From positions 83,520 through 147,519 of the forward strand of contig JAWXUS010000002.1 in the NCBI GenBank assembly GCA_044426235.1: 64,000 bases of DNA, in the 5' to 3' direction. The notes beneath the pieces were generated by a model, which had not been told where the DNA came from, searched no databases, and was given only the letters and a program-made list of their open reading frames with translations. This DNA comes from JAGHEK01 sp044426235 (GTDB taxonomy: Bacteria; Bacillota; Clostridia; Peptostreptococcales; Peptostreptococcaceae). Shown in pieces: positions 8,819-17,558 of the stretch. The translations under genes were made by a program, and so were the position numbers. How positions within the stretch are numbered: position 1 is the first letter of the stretch; the number at the start of each line of letters is the position of its first letter.

Positions 8819-9193
8819 ATGGAAATAATACAAACTAAAAAAGCACCACAAGCTATTGGACCATATTCACAATCAATAAAAGCTAATAATATGCTTTTTG
8901 TGTCAGGTCAAATTCCTCTAAATCCAGAAACTATGGAAATTGTGAGTGAAGATATTAAAGATCAAACTAAACAATGTCTTGAGAATGTAGGAGCTATTTT
9001 AAAAGAAGCAGGGCTTGATTTTAAAAATGTTGTTAAATGTGGTGTATTTATAAAAGATATGAATGAATTTAATGATATAAATGAAGTATATACTGCGTAT
9101 TTTAATAATTATAAACCAGCTAGAGCTTGTGTTGAAGTATCTAGGTTACCAAAAGATGTTAAAGTTGAAATTGAAGTTATAGCAGTATTTTAA
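8819..9193 (+). CDS. ridA: Reactive imine/enamine deaminase RidA
   Basis: A 124-residue YjgF/YER057c/UK114 protein. Family landmarks are QAIGPYSQSIKANNMLFVSGQ, the substrate-binding Arg in the NYKPARACVEVSRLP block and the C-terminal VEIEVIAVF. RidA hydrolyses the 2-aminoacrylate and 2-aminocrotonate released by PLP dehydratases such as IlvA (established), which explains the coupling to ilvA. GAGGAG precedes the ATG. Confidence 0.96.
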   Translation: MEIIQTKKAPQAIGPYSQSIKANNMLFVSGQIPLNPETMEIVSEDIKDQTKQCLENVGAILKEAGLDFKNVVKCGVFIKDMNEFNDINEVYTAYFNNYKPARACVEVSRLPKDVKVEIEVIAVF

Positions 9194-9216
9194 ATGACCT
9201 ATTTAGGTCATTTTTA
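9193..9216 (+). terminator. Terminator after ridA
   Basis: AATGACCT / AGGTCATT, an 8-bp stem with loop ATTT and a TTTTTATT tail, directly after the ridA stop codon. Confidence 0.88.
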
Positions 9217-9299
9217 TTACAAAAATTAATAATAAAAAGGATAGTTAGGTGAAATCTAGAATATCTTAGAATAAGTATGAAAGTTAGGGGGTAGTAAAA

Positions 9300-10907
9300 T
9301 TGGATTCGCAAGTTTATTTTGGAATAGATCTTGGAACTACAAATACTGTTGTTTCAAAAGGAACTATACTTGAAAATGGATATATAGAAACAGAAATAAT
9401 GGAAATTGAGCAGTTTGATAGAAATAAAGAAATAATATTTGACTACACACTTCCATCTGTTCTTTATGTTGATGAAAATGATAAAGAGTATGTTGGAAGT
9501 ATTTCTAAGAGTATAAAACTTAAATATTCTAAGAAAGTTTTAGCAAACACAAAAAGATATATTGGCACTGATGAAAATTGGAAATTAAAAGATAAAACTT
9601 ATAATGCAAAAGATGTTGCTAAAATAATTCTTAAAACGTGCAGAGAATCTATGATAAAACATAATAGTGATAAGCCAGTTGAGAAAGTTACAATAACTGT
9701 TCCAGCATCTTTTAATACAGATCAGATAAAAGATACTAAAGATGCAGCACTTGAAATAGGCTTTAAAGATGTTAGTTTAATTCCAGAACCGACTTCAGCA
9801 CTTATTGATTTTATAAATGAAAAATTAAACCATTTAAATATTAAAAAAAGTGCTAGAGTTTTAATTTTTGATTTAGGTGGTGGAACTTGTGATATTGCAG
9901 TAGTTGACGTTTTACTTGATGGTAAAAAGTTAGAGTTTTGCGAAATTGCGATAGGAAGATATAATGAACTTGGTGGGATTGATTTTGATAATACAGTTTC
10001 ATTATTTAAGTTCAACGAATTTTTGGATAAGAATAATATAGAGTATGATACTTTATTACAAACTGAAAAAGATGAAATGATAAGAAGTCTTAGGATTTTT
10101 GCAGAAAGAGCGAAAGAAAGTATTTCTATGGACGTTGAAAAAGGAACTTATTTTGGCCAAAAATACAAAGAAGAACTAAAGAATTTCTACAAAAATAAAA
10201 ATTACAGTTTTTCAATCGATAAAGATGAATATGATTTTATTATAAAAGAATTTTTCGAATATACTAAAGATAATAAAACAAAATTAGAAGAAGAAAAGCA
10301 TAAAAATATAATATCACCGATAATTAATACCTTAAATGATTATGATATAGATTTAGAGAGTATTGAATATTTATTTTTAACTGGTGGTATGACAAAATAT
10401 GAAACTATAAGAGAAGAAATTAGAAAGTTATTAAAATTAACTAATGAACAAATTATAAGATCATCAGATTGCTTAAGTAGTGTTTCAAAAGGTGCAGTAA
10501 TTTATAATTATTATGAAACTACAATAAATAGTTTAGAAGATACTACAACTAATAAAAAGTTTGAATTTAAGAGAGTTTTAGCCGAGGCTATAATGATTGA
10601 TGTAAAGGAGGGGCTACCTGTTGTTATAATAAAGTCTAATCAAGAAGTACCGTATAAAGGTACATTGAAAGGGATTTTAAAAACTACTAGTCCATCAGGA
10701 ATTGATATAAACTTATATGCTGGAATTGATGAATTTGATTCTAAGATGAGAATTCAAAGAAAATACAAGGCATATTTTAAGACACCAAAAAAACCTAAGA
10801 CATTAATAGATATAGAGTTTTCAATAGATAAGGATAAATATTTGACAATTTATATTTTAGTTGATGGTGAAAAAATAGAATTAAAACAAGAAGTAGATTT
10901 CTTATAG
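9300..10907 (+). CDS. Divergent Hsp70-family ATPase, first gene of a three-gene operon
   Basis: A 535-residue protein with an Hsp70/actin-fold ATPase domain: phosphate-1 loop GIDLGTTNTVVS (8-19), VPASFN, the IPEPTSAL segment, phosphate-2 loop FDLGGGTCDIAVVD and the adenosine motif LFLTGGMTKYE near residue 360. The C-terminal 130 residues are beta-rich but do not resemble the DnaK substrate-binding domain, and there is no helical lid or EEVD-like tail. It is not the housekeeping DnaK, which is at 39.2 kb. Start is TTG with GGGGGT upstream. It is followed 12 bases later by the helical gene and then a beta-CASP protein. The partner function is unknown. Confidence 0.85.
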   Translation: MDSQVYFGIDLGTTNTVVSKGTILENGYIETEIMEIEQFDRNKEIIFDYTLPSVLYVDENDKEYVGSISKSIKLKYSKKVLANTKRYIGTDENWKLKDKTYNAKDVAKIILKTCRESMIKHNSDKPVEKVTITVPASFNTDQIKDTKDAALEIGFKDVSLIPEPTSALIDFINEKLNHLNIKKSARVLIFDLGGGTCDIAVVDVLLDGKKLEFCEIAIGRYNELGGIDFDNTVSLFKFNEFLDKNNIEYDTLLQTEKDEMIRSLRIFAERAKESISMDVEKGTYFGQKYKEELKNFYKNKNYSFSIDKDEYDFIIKEFFEYTKDNKTKLEEEKHKNIISPIINTLNDYDIDLESIEYLFLTGGMTKYETIREEIRKLLKLTNEQIIRSSDCLSSVSKGAVIYNYYETTINSLEDTTTNKKFEFKRVLAEAIMIDVKEGLPVVIIKSNQEVPYKGTLKGILKTTSPSGIDINLYAGIDEFDSKMRIQRKYKAYFKTPKKPKTLIDIEFSIDKDKYLTIYILVDGEKIELKQEVDFL

Positions 10908-10919
10908 GGGGCGTCGTAT

Positions 10920-12494
10920 GTGATATTAGCTAATTTAGAGGATTTAGATAAGTATAAAAATAGTTTGAATTCAAAAAAAGATCTAATTATAAATAATACT
11001 AATTTAGTTGGAGAATGTACAAAAAATTCTTACAATAATAAATTATTCTTTTGGAATTTTGATTCTTTAGATTTAAAGAATTTAGTTAAAGTTTTTGAAG
11101 AATTTAGAGATAAAGAACTCAAAGTAAATGGATTTAAAATAAAAATAAAAAATATTGCTAATGATATGATTTCAAAAAATGTATGTCCGATAGAGGCTAT
11201 ACTTTATGCATCAAAGAGTGTTAACTCACTTCTTGAGGAAAATAATATTTTACTTGATTCATTATCAGATATAATAAAGGAAGTTTATTTTATTGATGAA
11301 AAAAAATATAAGCAAACTATAGAATTTATTCTTAAAGAATGGACTTATAAAAATCAATTAAGAATAGTGATAAGCTCTTGTGGTAAAATAAAAGATTTAG
11401 ATTTAATTGATTTAATATATGAACTTCATTCAGAAACTGATAATAAGTTTATTTGTCTTAAATGTTTTATGAATATATTTGACGAAAAAACTATGGATTA
11501 TTCATTATCATTAATTTCAAGAAATAATGAATTTGATAGTACAGAAGTTGAAATGTCTAAATATTTTATTAATCAATATAAAAATAGATTTGGACAAATA
11601 GGAATTAAAAAAGCAGAGAAATACATTTTAGATGAAAATATAAATAAGCAATCAAGAAAAGTAATTAGCCGTGCTATACCAAATACTGAAAAAATTGAGA
11701 GTATAACACTTAATTTAATGATAAAAAAGGCTAAAAACTGGGAGAATGAAGAAAACTTTGAAGAAGTATTTTTAGAATGGATGCAAGATACTAAAACTAG
11801 AAAAGATGCATTTTTATCAATTAGATATTCAAACTGTAAAAATGTTGAAAATATGATTTGTTATATTATTGAGAATTATGATTGTAATTCGATTGAGATT
11901 GGGACGGCTCTGATTACTATTGCACAGTGGGCAAGTAGAATGGGGATTAGTGAAAATTTCTTTGAAATGATAAATAAATATAAGATGGATGAAAGTAAAA
12001 TTATGTATTGTAATGCCGCAATGTGTAGTATTGGTTATGAAAGTGAATCAATAGAATTAATAAAGGACTATCTTGAAGAGGAAATCTATAATCATAGACA
12101 TATTTTTTCAATAATTAGAGATTGTTCATATAAAAGCAGTAAACTTCTTAGACGTTCAGTTAGAAATGTTTATAGAGAATATTTTTCAAGTAATGATGAA
12201 GTTAAAATTCAAAAGGCTTTAAATGGTGCTTTTGAACTTTGTTATAAGCCAAAGTTTAATTTTAAAGATATAGTTATGTTTGAAATTAAAAGATTGGTAA
12301 TTAATAAAAAAATGCTTAGTGATGAAATTTATTTATCAACAATAAATTTAATAGATAGGATACTTAATGATAAGAATAAGGATGATTTTTTAGATATATT
12401 ATTTTTTATAATTGAAAACGACTCAATTGGAAGTGAAATAAAAAATAAAGCAGTACTTTTACTTAAAAGATTAAAGGTTAATCCGCCGAATTAA
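10920..12494 (+). CDS. All-helical repeat-like protein of unknown function
   Basis: A 524-residue protein I cannot assign to a family. It is almost wholly alpha-helical by composition, with successive helix pairs of HEAT or TPR-like character (for example RIVISSCGKIKDLDLIDLIY and the EIGTALITIAQWASRM helix). No signal peptide, membrane span or catalytic motif is visible. Start is GTG at 10920; the preceding ATG at 10918 would stop at once. A GGGG-rich Shine-Dalgarno lies at 10906-10911. The stop codon overlaps the next start by one base (TAATG), implying coupled translation with the beta-CASP gene. A scaffold or adaptor role is inference only. Confidence 0.72.
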   Translation: MILANLEDLDKYKNSLNSKKDLIINNTNLVGECTKNSYNNKLFFWNFDSLDLKNLVKVFEEFRDKELKVNGFKIKIKNIANDMISKNVCPIEAILYASKSVNSLLEENNILLDSLSDIIKEVYFIDEKKYKQTIEFILKEWTYKNQLRIVISSCGKIKDLDLIDLIYELHSETDNKFICLKCFMNIFDEKTMDYSLSLISRNNEFDSTEVEMSKYFINQYKNRFGQIGIKKAEKYILDENINKQSRKVISRAIPNTEKIESITLNLMIKKAKNWENEENFEEVFLEWMQDTKTRKDAFLSIRYSNCKNVENMICYIIENYDCNSIEIGTALITIAQWASRMGISENFFEMINKYKMDESKIMYCNAAMCSIGYESESIELIKDYLEEEIYNHRHIFSIIRDCSYKSSKLLRRSVRNVYREYFSSNDEVKIQKALNGAFELCYKPKFNFKDIVMFEIKRLVINKKMLSDEIYLSTINLIDRILNDKNKDDFLDILFFIIENDSIGSEIKNKAVLLLKRLKVNPPN

Positions 12495-14371
12495 TGTATA
12501 AGTATAAAAATTCAAGTTTAACTAAAAATGAAGTCGATAAAATCACAAATAATATCTTATTAAAATCACCAAAGCTAGAAACGTTAGACAAAGAATCTTT
12601 AGAAAAAGTTGAAGATTTTGTTGAAAATGTGCTTTACGCACAACTTGGTAAAAAGAATTTTATGGAACAATTATCTTTAATTAAATATATTAAAAAGGAT
12701 TACCCAATTTCATATCAATATGGATTTGAGAGTTTTTTATCTAATAAAAATAGTTATGGAATAATTTATGCAATACTCTCACTTTTAAATTTGGAACTTT
12801 ATAATCAAGCAAATAGCTTGTTTAGAGAATATAAAGACGAAATTATAGAAATAATAAATTCTAATAAATGTAATATTGATGAATTTATAAATTTCTTAAT
12901 ATATTTTAAAATTCCATTAATTTATGTTGATGATATTTCAAGTAGATTAGATACTATAGTAGATAAAAGAAAAAAATATTTATATATTTTAAGTAATGTA
13001 ATGAATGATAGGCGAGAAGAACTTAAAAATCAAAAAATTGATATTAATGAGTTTTCAAAGGATATGATAAATATATTAAGCCAACTTGGACTTAATAAAG
13101 TTATAGATCTTATTCATTTAGAAATTGAAAATAAGCCTTATAAAATTGAAAATTGCGATGATTTAGAAAACTATATAGTAAAAAGTATAGTAGATACAGT
13201 TCATATTTATGAAGAAAAGAAAGTTCCATATAAAACTGTAAATAAATATAATTTTAAAGATGATTTCTTTGAAATAGTAAGTTATAAATCAAAATCAATA
13301 GTGAATATGCACATTTTAAAAATTGGAGATGAATATTTAGTTATTGATTGTGGAGCAGAAATAACGTCAACTAGTATAAAAAAGATTGATATAGATAATT
13401 TTTTATTAAAAAATAATATACCAAAAGAAAAATTAAAAAATATAATTATAACTCACGCTCATCTTGATCATTATGGAAGTGTGGACTTAATAAATGATTT
13501 TATTGAAAATATTTATATAACAAGGGATACTTTCGATATGATTAGAGTTATCGACAAGAATATATATATAGATAAACAAAAGTTAAATTTAAAAGAGAAT
13601 ACAGACAAATTTAAAATTAATGATTTAGAAGTAGAGTTCATACCAAGTAATCATATAAGAGGATCTGTTTGTATATTTATTAGATATAAAGGAAAAACAA
13701 TAGTTCATACTGGAGATTTTTCTTTAAATGATCAATTAACTACTAGAAATTTATCTCTTAGATGTTTTGAAAATTATAAGAATTGTGATTATTTAATAAT
13801 GGAGTCGACTTATGGTTATAGGCAAGTCGAAGTTCCATATAATTATAAAAAAGTAATTCTTGCATACTTTGTTAATTTATCAGTTAGAAACAACATAAAA
13901 GTTATAATTCCATCATCTGCAATAGGAAAATCACAAGAGTGTTTTGATATAGTAAAAAGTGATTTACCAGAAACCAAAATAATAATTGATGGACTTGCAA
14001 CTAAAGTAAATAAAATTTACTATAGAGATAGTAAGGAAATTTGTTTAAAGAGAAAATCAATTTATGATAAATACTACGAAAATGAAGTTATAGTAGCAAG
14101 TGGTCGTGCACTTAGTAAAGGAAGTTGTGCTTTTGAGTATTATGATTTAGCACTTAAGGATAGTAGTATGGTAACATTTATTAAAAATGGATATATAGAT
14201 AAAGATACTATGTATGATAAGTTAAAAATTTATGATGGAGTAAAGATAAATGTAATGGACGTTAGTCTTACTTCACACGCAAATTATGATGATTTAATTT
14301 CTTTAGTAGAGTTTCTAAATCCAACAAATTTAGTTTTAGTACACGGAGATGGAATAAAGGGTTATATATAA
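12494..14371 (+). CDS. Metallo-beta-lactamase/beta-CASP family predicted nuclease with helical N-terminus
   Basis: A 625-residue protein. Residues 1 to about 240 are helical and unrecognised. From about 265 a metallo-beta-lactamase fold begins: metal ligands HAHLDH (321-326), HTGDFS (H405, D408), then beta-CASP motifs ESTYG (437 onward), SGRALSKG, SHANYDD (H595) and VHGD (H617). These are the motif A, B and C residues of RNase J/CPSF-73-type RNA nucleases, and all appear present, so catalytic competence is likely. There is no signal peptide. Translation is coupled to the helical gene, and a terminator follows at once. RNA as substrate is inference from the family. Confidence 0.85.
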   Translation: MYKYKNSSLTKNEVDKITNNILLKSPKLETLDKESLEKVEDFVENVLYAQLGKKNFMEQLSLIKYIKKDYPISYQYGFESFLSNKNSYGIIYAILSLLNLELYNQANSLFREYKDEIIEIINSNKCNIDEFINFLIYFKIPLIYVDDISSRLDTIVDKRKKYLYILSNVMNDRREELKNQKIDINEFSKDMINILSQLGLNKVIDLIHLEIENKPYKIENCDDLENYIVKSIVDTVHIYEEKKVPYKTVNKYNFKDDFFEIVSYKSKSIVNMHILKIGDEYLVIDCGAEITSTSIKKIDIDNFLLKNNIPKEKLKNIIITHAHLDHYGSVDLINDFIENIYITRDTFDMIRVIDKNIYIDKQKLNLKENTDKFKINDLEVEFIPSNHIRGSVCIFIRYKGKTIVHTGDFSLNDQLTTRNLSLRCFENYKNCDYLIMESTYGYRQVEVPYNYKKVILAYFVNLSVRNNIKVIIPSSAIGKSQECFDIVKSDLPETKIIIDGLATKVNKIYYRDSKEICLKRKSIYDKYYENEVIVASGRALSKGSCAFEYYDLALKDSSMVTFIKNGYIDKDTMYDKLKIYDGVKINVMDVSLTSHANYDDLISLVEFLNPTNLVLVHGDGIKGYI

Positions 14372-14400
14372 AAATAAAGGGTATATACCCTTTATTTTTT
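14371..14400. terminator. Bidirectional terminator between the beta-CASP gene and the carboxypeptidase gene
   Basis: A perfect palindrome of 24 bases (arms AAATAAAGGGTA / TACCCTTTATTT) with T-rich flanks on both strands. It lies between convergent genes and overlaps the last codons of the minus-strand gene. Confidence 0.9.
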
Positions 14401-15738
14401 TCGTCTATTATTATTGTTATTTTTCTTTGAAAATAATCCAGTATTTCCTCTTTTGAAATTATAATTTATTACATTTGAATTTCTTCTTTTTTTTCTTTTA
14501 GATAAGTTATAATGCCTAATAGATAGCCCAGTTATTAGTAAAGCTACAAATAGAAAAGCAACTACTTTTAATATATTAATTAATGCACCATCCATAAATG
14601 CAAAAATACTATTTACAGGACCTGTTGAAATTAAATCAACTGTGTGTTCAAGTTCATCACCGTTATAAATATCTAATTTACCAACAACTTGATTTTTAGT
14701 AATTGGTAGATCAACATCAAATAGTTCTTCTTTAACAGTATATTCCCCATTACCACTATTTATAGGAACAACTACTTTATAACTATATTTTGGTTTGTAA
14801 TTTAAAAACTTTTCTTTAGAAAATGATATTTTTAAATTTTCATCATAACTATCTTTATTTACTATTAATTTTGATTCAAAATTATCGAATCCATAATCAA
14901 GGAGTGTTCTAGAATCAAGAAAGACATTATCCCCTTCAGCTTTAAAAACTGTTGCAATCATTCTTCTATTATCTTTTATAGCACTACTTAGTAAACATCT
15001 TCCAGCAGCATTTGTATATCCAGTTTTTATTCCATCAACAATATCATATTTCATATTAACAACTTGATTTTTATAAGTTGTTTGTTCTTGAGATGTAAGA
15101 AGTTTATTAGTGTTTGTAAAGTATCTTTCAGTAAAACAAGTTTCACTTTTTGGGAACCTAACACTTTCAGTTTTTACAATTTCTCTAAATATATCATTGT
15201 TCATTGCTTGTCTTGACATTAAAGCCATATCGATAGGGGTTGTGTAGTGAATATCATCTGGAAGACCATGTGGATTATTGAAATTGGTACCTGTTGCACC
15301 AATTGCTTTGGCCTCATCAGTCATTAATTTAGCAAATTCTGCATCAGAACCACTAATATGTCGTGCTAAAACTACTGCAGCATCATTTGCAGATGTAATC
15401 ATAAGCCCTTGTAAAAGTTCTTTTATAGTAAAAGATTCTCCATTTTGAAGATACATGCTAGTACCTTCTACAGGCTCTAAACTTTCAATTAATACTCTTT
15501 CACTTAAATCTTCCACATTTTTGATAACAACATATGCAGTCCAAGCTTTTGTGGTTGAAGCTGGGAAAACTCTTTGTTCACCATTTTTATTATACAGAAT
15601 CTGACCTGTTTCGTAGTCCATAAGAACTCCAAAAGGTGCTGTTATTTCTGGCAGTGTGTTGGCAAAAACTACGTTATCGCTAATAAAACAAGGAAGAGTT
15701 AAAAAGAAAATTAATAATGTAGATAAAATTTTTCTCAT
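14392..15738 (-). CDS. dacF: D-alanyl-D-alanine carboxypeptidase (DacF/PBP5 type)
   Basis: Secreted serine peptidase that trims the terminal D-Ala of peptidoglycan stem peptides. The penicillin-binding motifs are STTK (S61), SAN (116-118) and KTG (238-240). An N-terminal signal peptide (MRKILSTLLIFFLTLP) and a C-terminal hydrophobic anchor (LKVVAFLFVALLITGLSI) before a basic, Asn-rich tail place it on the outer membrane face. ATG 15738 is chosen because GGAGG lies seven bases before it; the longer TTG frame starts inside that site. The general type is certain; the dacF name is by similarity. Confidence 0.9.
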   Translation of the reverse strand: MRKILSTLLIFFLTLPCFISDNVVFANTLPEITAPFGVLMDYETGQILYNKNGEQRVFPASTTKAWTAYVVIKNVEDLSERVLIESLEPVEGTSMYLQNGESFTIKELLQGLMITSANDAAVVLARHISGSDAEFAKLMTDEAKAIGATGTNFNNPHGLPDDIHYTTPIDMALMSRQAMNNDIFREIVKTESVRFPKSETCFTERYFTNTNKLLTSQEQTTYKNQVVNMKYDIVDGIKTGYTNAAGRCLLSSAIKDNRRMIATVFKAEGDNVFLDSRTLLDYGFDNFESKLIVNKDSYDENLKISFSKEKFLNYKPKYSYKVVVPINSGNGEYTVKEELFDVDLPITKNQVVGKLDIYNGDELEHTVDLISTGPVNSIFAFMDGALINILKVVAFLFVALLITGLSIRHYNLSKRKKRRNSNVINYNFKRGNTGLFSKKNNNNNRRKK

Positions 15739-15772
15739 ACTCACCTCCAAAAAAATTTAAAACTTATATTTT

Positions 15773-15800
15773 AGTATATCATAATTTTGTTAATAATCAA
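15773..15800 (-). promoter_or_regulatory. Probable promoter of the carboxypeptidase gene
   Basis: On the minus strand: TTGATT, 16 bases, TATACT, with an extended TG one base before the -10. It lies about 35 bases upstream of the dacF start, in the divergent gap to comEA. Confidence 0.5.
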
Positions 15801-15841
15801 TCATATAAAGAGTTTTAAAATTAATAATTAGGAGGTTTATT

Positions 15842-16510
15842 GTGAAAATAAGAATTATAGCGATTGTTTTATTAACTGTAATTAGTGGTTTTAGTATTTT
15901 TAATAAAAAAGAAGAAGTATACGTTGTAAGCCAAAGTACTAAAGTAGAAGTACCGCAAATTGAAAATAAAGAAGTTGATGAAGTTATTGAAAATGAAAAA
16001 TATGAAAATAATGATGAAAATATTTTGAAAAATGATATAATTAATGAAGAAAAAAATAAAATAATAATATTTTTAGGTGGAGAGGTACACACTCCACAAG
16101 TTATAACCTTAGAAGATGGAAATAGATTAATTGATGCTGTAAATAAGATTGGTGGGTTAACTGATGATGCTGATTTAAATAGAGTGAATTTGGCTATAAA
16201 ATTAGTAGATGAAGGGCATTATATAATTCCTAAAATAGGTGAAGATATTATTGAAGTAAGTAATTTTTCAATGGGTAATACTTTACAAAATGAAAGTAAT
16301 ATAAGCAGTGAAGCAAGTAAGGTTAATATTAACATTGCAAGTATTTCAGAACTTAGTACACTTCCTGGAATTGGTGAGGCAACTTCAAATAAAATTTTAT
16401 CTTATAGAGAAGGAAATGGAAATTTTTCCAGTATTGATGAACTAAAAAATGTTAATGGAGTTGGAGATAAAAAATTTGAAGATATAAAAAATCTTGTTAG
16501 TATAGATTAG
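15842..16510 (+). CDS. comEA: ComEA-like DNA-binding competence protein
   Basis: A 222-residue membrane-anchored DNA receptor of the uptake apparatus. An N-terminal hydrophobic anchor (IIAIVLLTVISGF), an acidic linker, an SLBB-type domain (IIIFLGGEVHTPQVI, about 75-140) and a C-terminal double helix-hairpin-helix (ASISELSTLPGIGEATSNKI and VNGVGDKKFEDI, about 160-222) are in the usual order. Start GTG with AGGAGG upstream. It is transcribed toward selD (9-base gap) and stands 12 kb from comEC, although the two are usually adjacent. Confidence 0.9.
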   Translation: MKIRIIAIVLLTVISGFSIFNKKEEVYVVSQSTKVEVPQIENKEVDEVIENEKYENNDENILKNDIINEEKNKIIIFLGGEVHTPQVITLEDGNRLIDAVNKIGGLTDDADLNRVNLAIKLVDEGHYIIPKIGEDIIEVSNFSMGNTLQNESNISSEASKVNINIASISELSTLPGIGEATSNKILSYREGNGNFSSIDELKNVNGVGDKKFEDIKNLVSID

Positions 16511-16519
16511 GAGGTAGTT

Positions 16520-17554
16520 ATGAAGAAATTGACTGATATGACTTTATCAGGAGGCTGAGCATCTAAAATTGGGCCAAAGGTTTTGGCTAATGTTTTAGAT
16601 AAACTCCCAAAAAATCATTATGATGAAAATCTTTTGGTTGGACTTGAAACTTCAGATGATGCTGCGGTATACAAATTAAATGACGAAATGGCACTTATTC
16701 AAACGCTTGATTTTTTTACACCAATGGTTGATGATCCGTATGTATTTGGTCAAATATCTGCATCTAATGCATTATCTGATGTTTATGCAATGGGAGGAAT
16801 ACCAACTGTTTGTATGAATATAGTTTGTTTTCCATCTTGTTATGATATGAATGTTTTAGGAGAAATATTAAAGGGTGGATTTGATAAAGTAAAAGAAAGT
16901 GGAGCGCTTTTAGTTGGAGGTCACACTGTTGATGATAAGGAACCGAAGTATGGTTTATCGGTTTCTGGAACGGTACATCCAAGCAAAGTACTTTCAAATG
17001 CAACTTCAAAGGTTGGTGATGTTTTAATTCTAACGAAGCCTATTGGAGTTGGAATTTTAAATACTGCAATGAAAGAAAATTTAGTAAAGGAAGAAACTGA
17101 GAAGAAAGTTATTGAAACTATGATACACCTTAATAAGTATGCGGCTATGACATTTGATAAATTTAGTGTGAACTCAGTAACTGATATAACAGGGTTTGGT
17201 CTTTTAGGTCATGTTCTTGAAATGGCAAAAGCATCGAATGTTTCTATGGTTATTGATTCGAAAAATGTACCTATATTAGATGAGGCTATTGATATGGCAA
17301 ATATGGGTATAATTCCATCTGGAATGTACAAAAATAAAGAACATATTAGTGAATTTGTAGAAATTGTAAATGTTGATAGAGCGCTTGAAGATATTTTATA
17401 TGACCCTCAAACTTCAGGAGGACTTTTAGTTAGTGTTAACGAGGAGATTGCCAATGAAGTTATTGAAGATATGTTAAAAAATGGTTCAATAGATGCTAAA
17501 ATAATAGGTAAAGTAGTTTCAAAAGCTGATAAATATATAACAGTTATAGGATAA
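16520..17554 (+). CDS. selD: Selenophosphate synthetase, selenocysteine-containing
   Basis: Makes monoselenophosphate from selenide and ATP, the selenium donor for selenocysteine. The true frame starts at ATG 16520 (AGGAGG upstream) and reads MKKLTDMTLSGG-U-ASKIGP: an in-frame UGA at 16556-16558 encodes residue 13, the position of the catalytic Cys/Sec of SelD, followed by the essential Lys. A bSECIS-like hairpin follows the UGA. Translation without recoding would start only at 16583 and miss the active site. The rest (SDDAAVYKLN, LLVGGHTVDD, TDITGFGLLGH, PQTSGGLL) is canonical. 344 residues including Sec. selA begins 4 bases after the stop. Confidence 0.96.
16556..16590 (+). promoter_or_regulatory. 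Sec codon and bSECIS-like hairpin in selD
   Basis: UGA at 16556-16558, then a hairpin with perfect 6-bp stem GCCAAA (16573-16578) / UUUGGC (16582-16587), extendable by a G-U pair, and apical loop GGU. The loop guanines lie 20 bases after the UGA, within the spacing known for bacterial SECIS elements, which need a G in the first loop positions for SelB binding. Confidence 0.75.
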
Positions 17555-17558
17555 ATTA

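Noticed and set aside
9300..10907. Hsp70-like protein as the cell's DnaK
   Set aside because: It lacks the substrate-binding domain, lid and acidic tail; the true dnaK is in the HrcA operon at 39.2 kb.
16520..16582. selD looked like a 5'-truncated gene or pseudogene
   Set aside because: The UGA is at the catalytic residue position, a SECIS-like hairpin follows, and selA, selB and tRNA-Sec are present, so it is a Sec codon.
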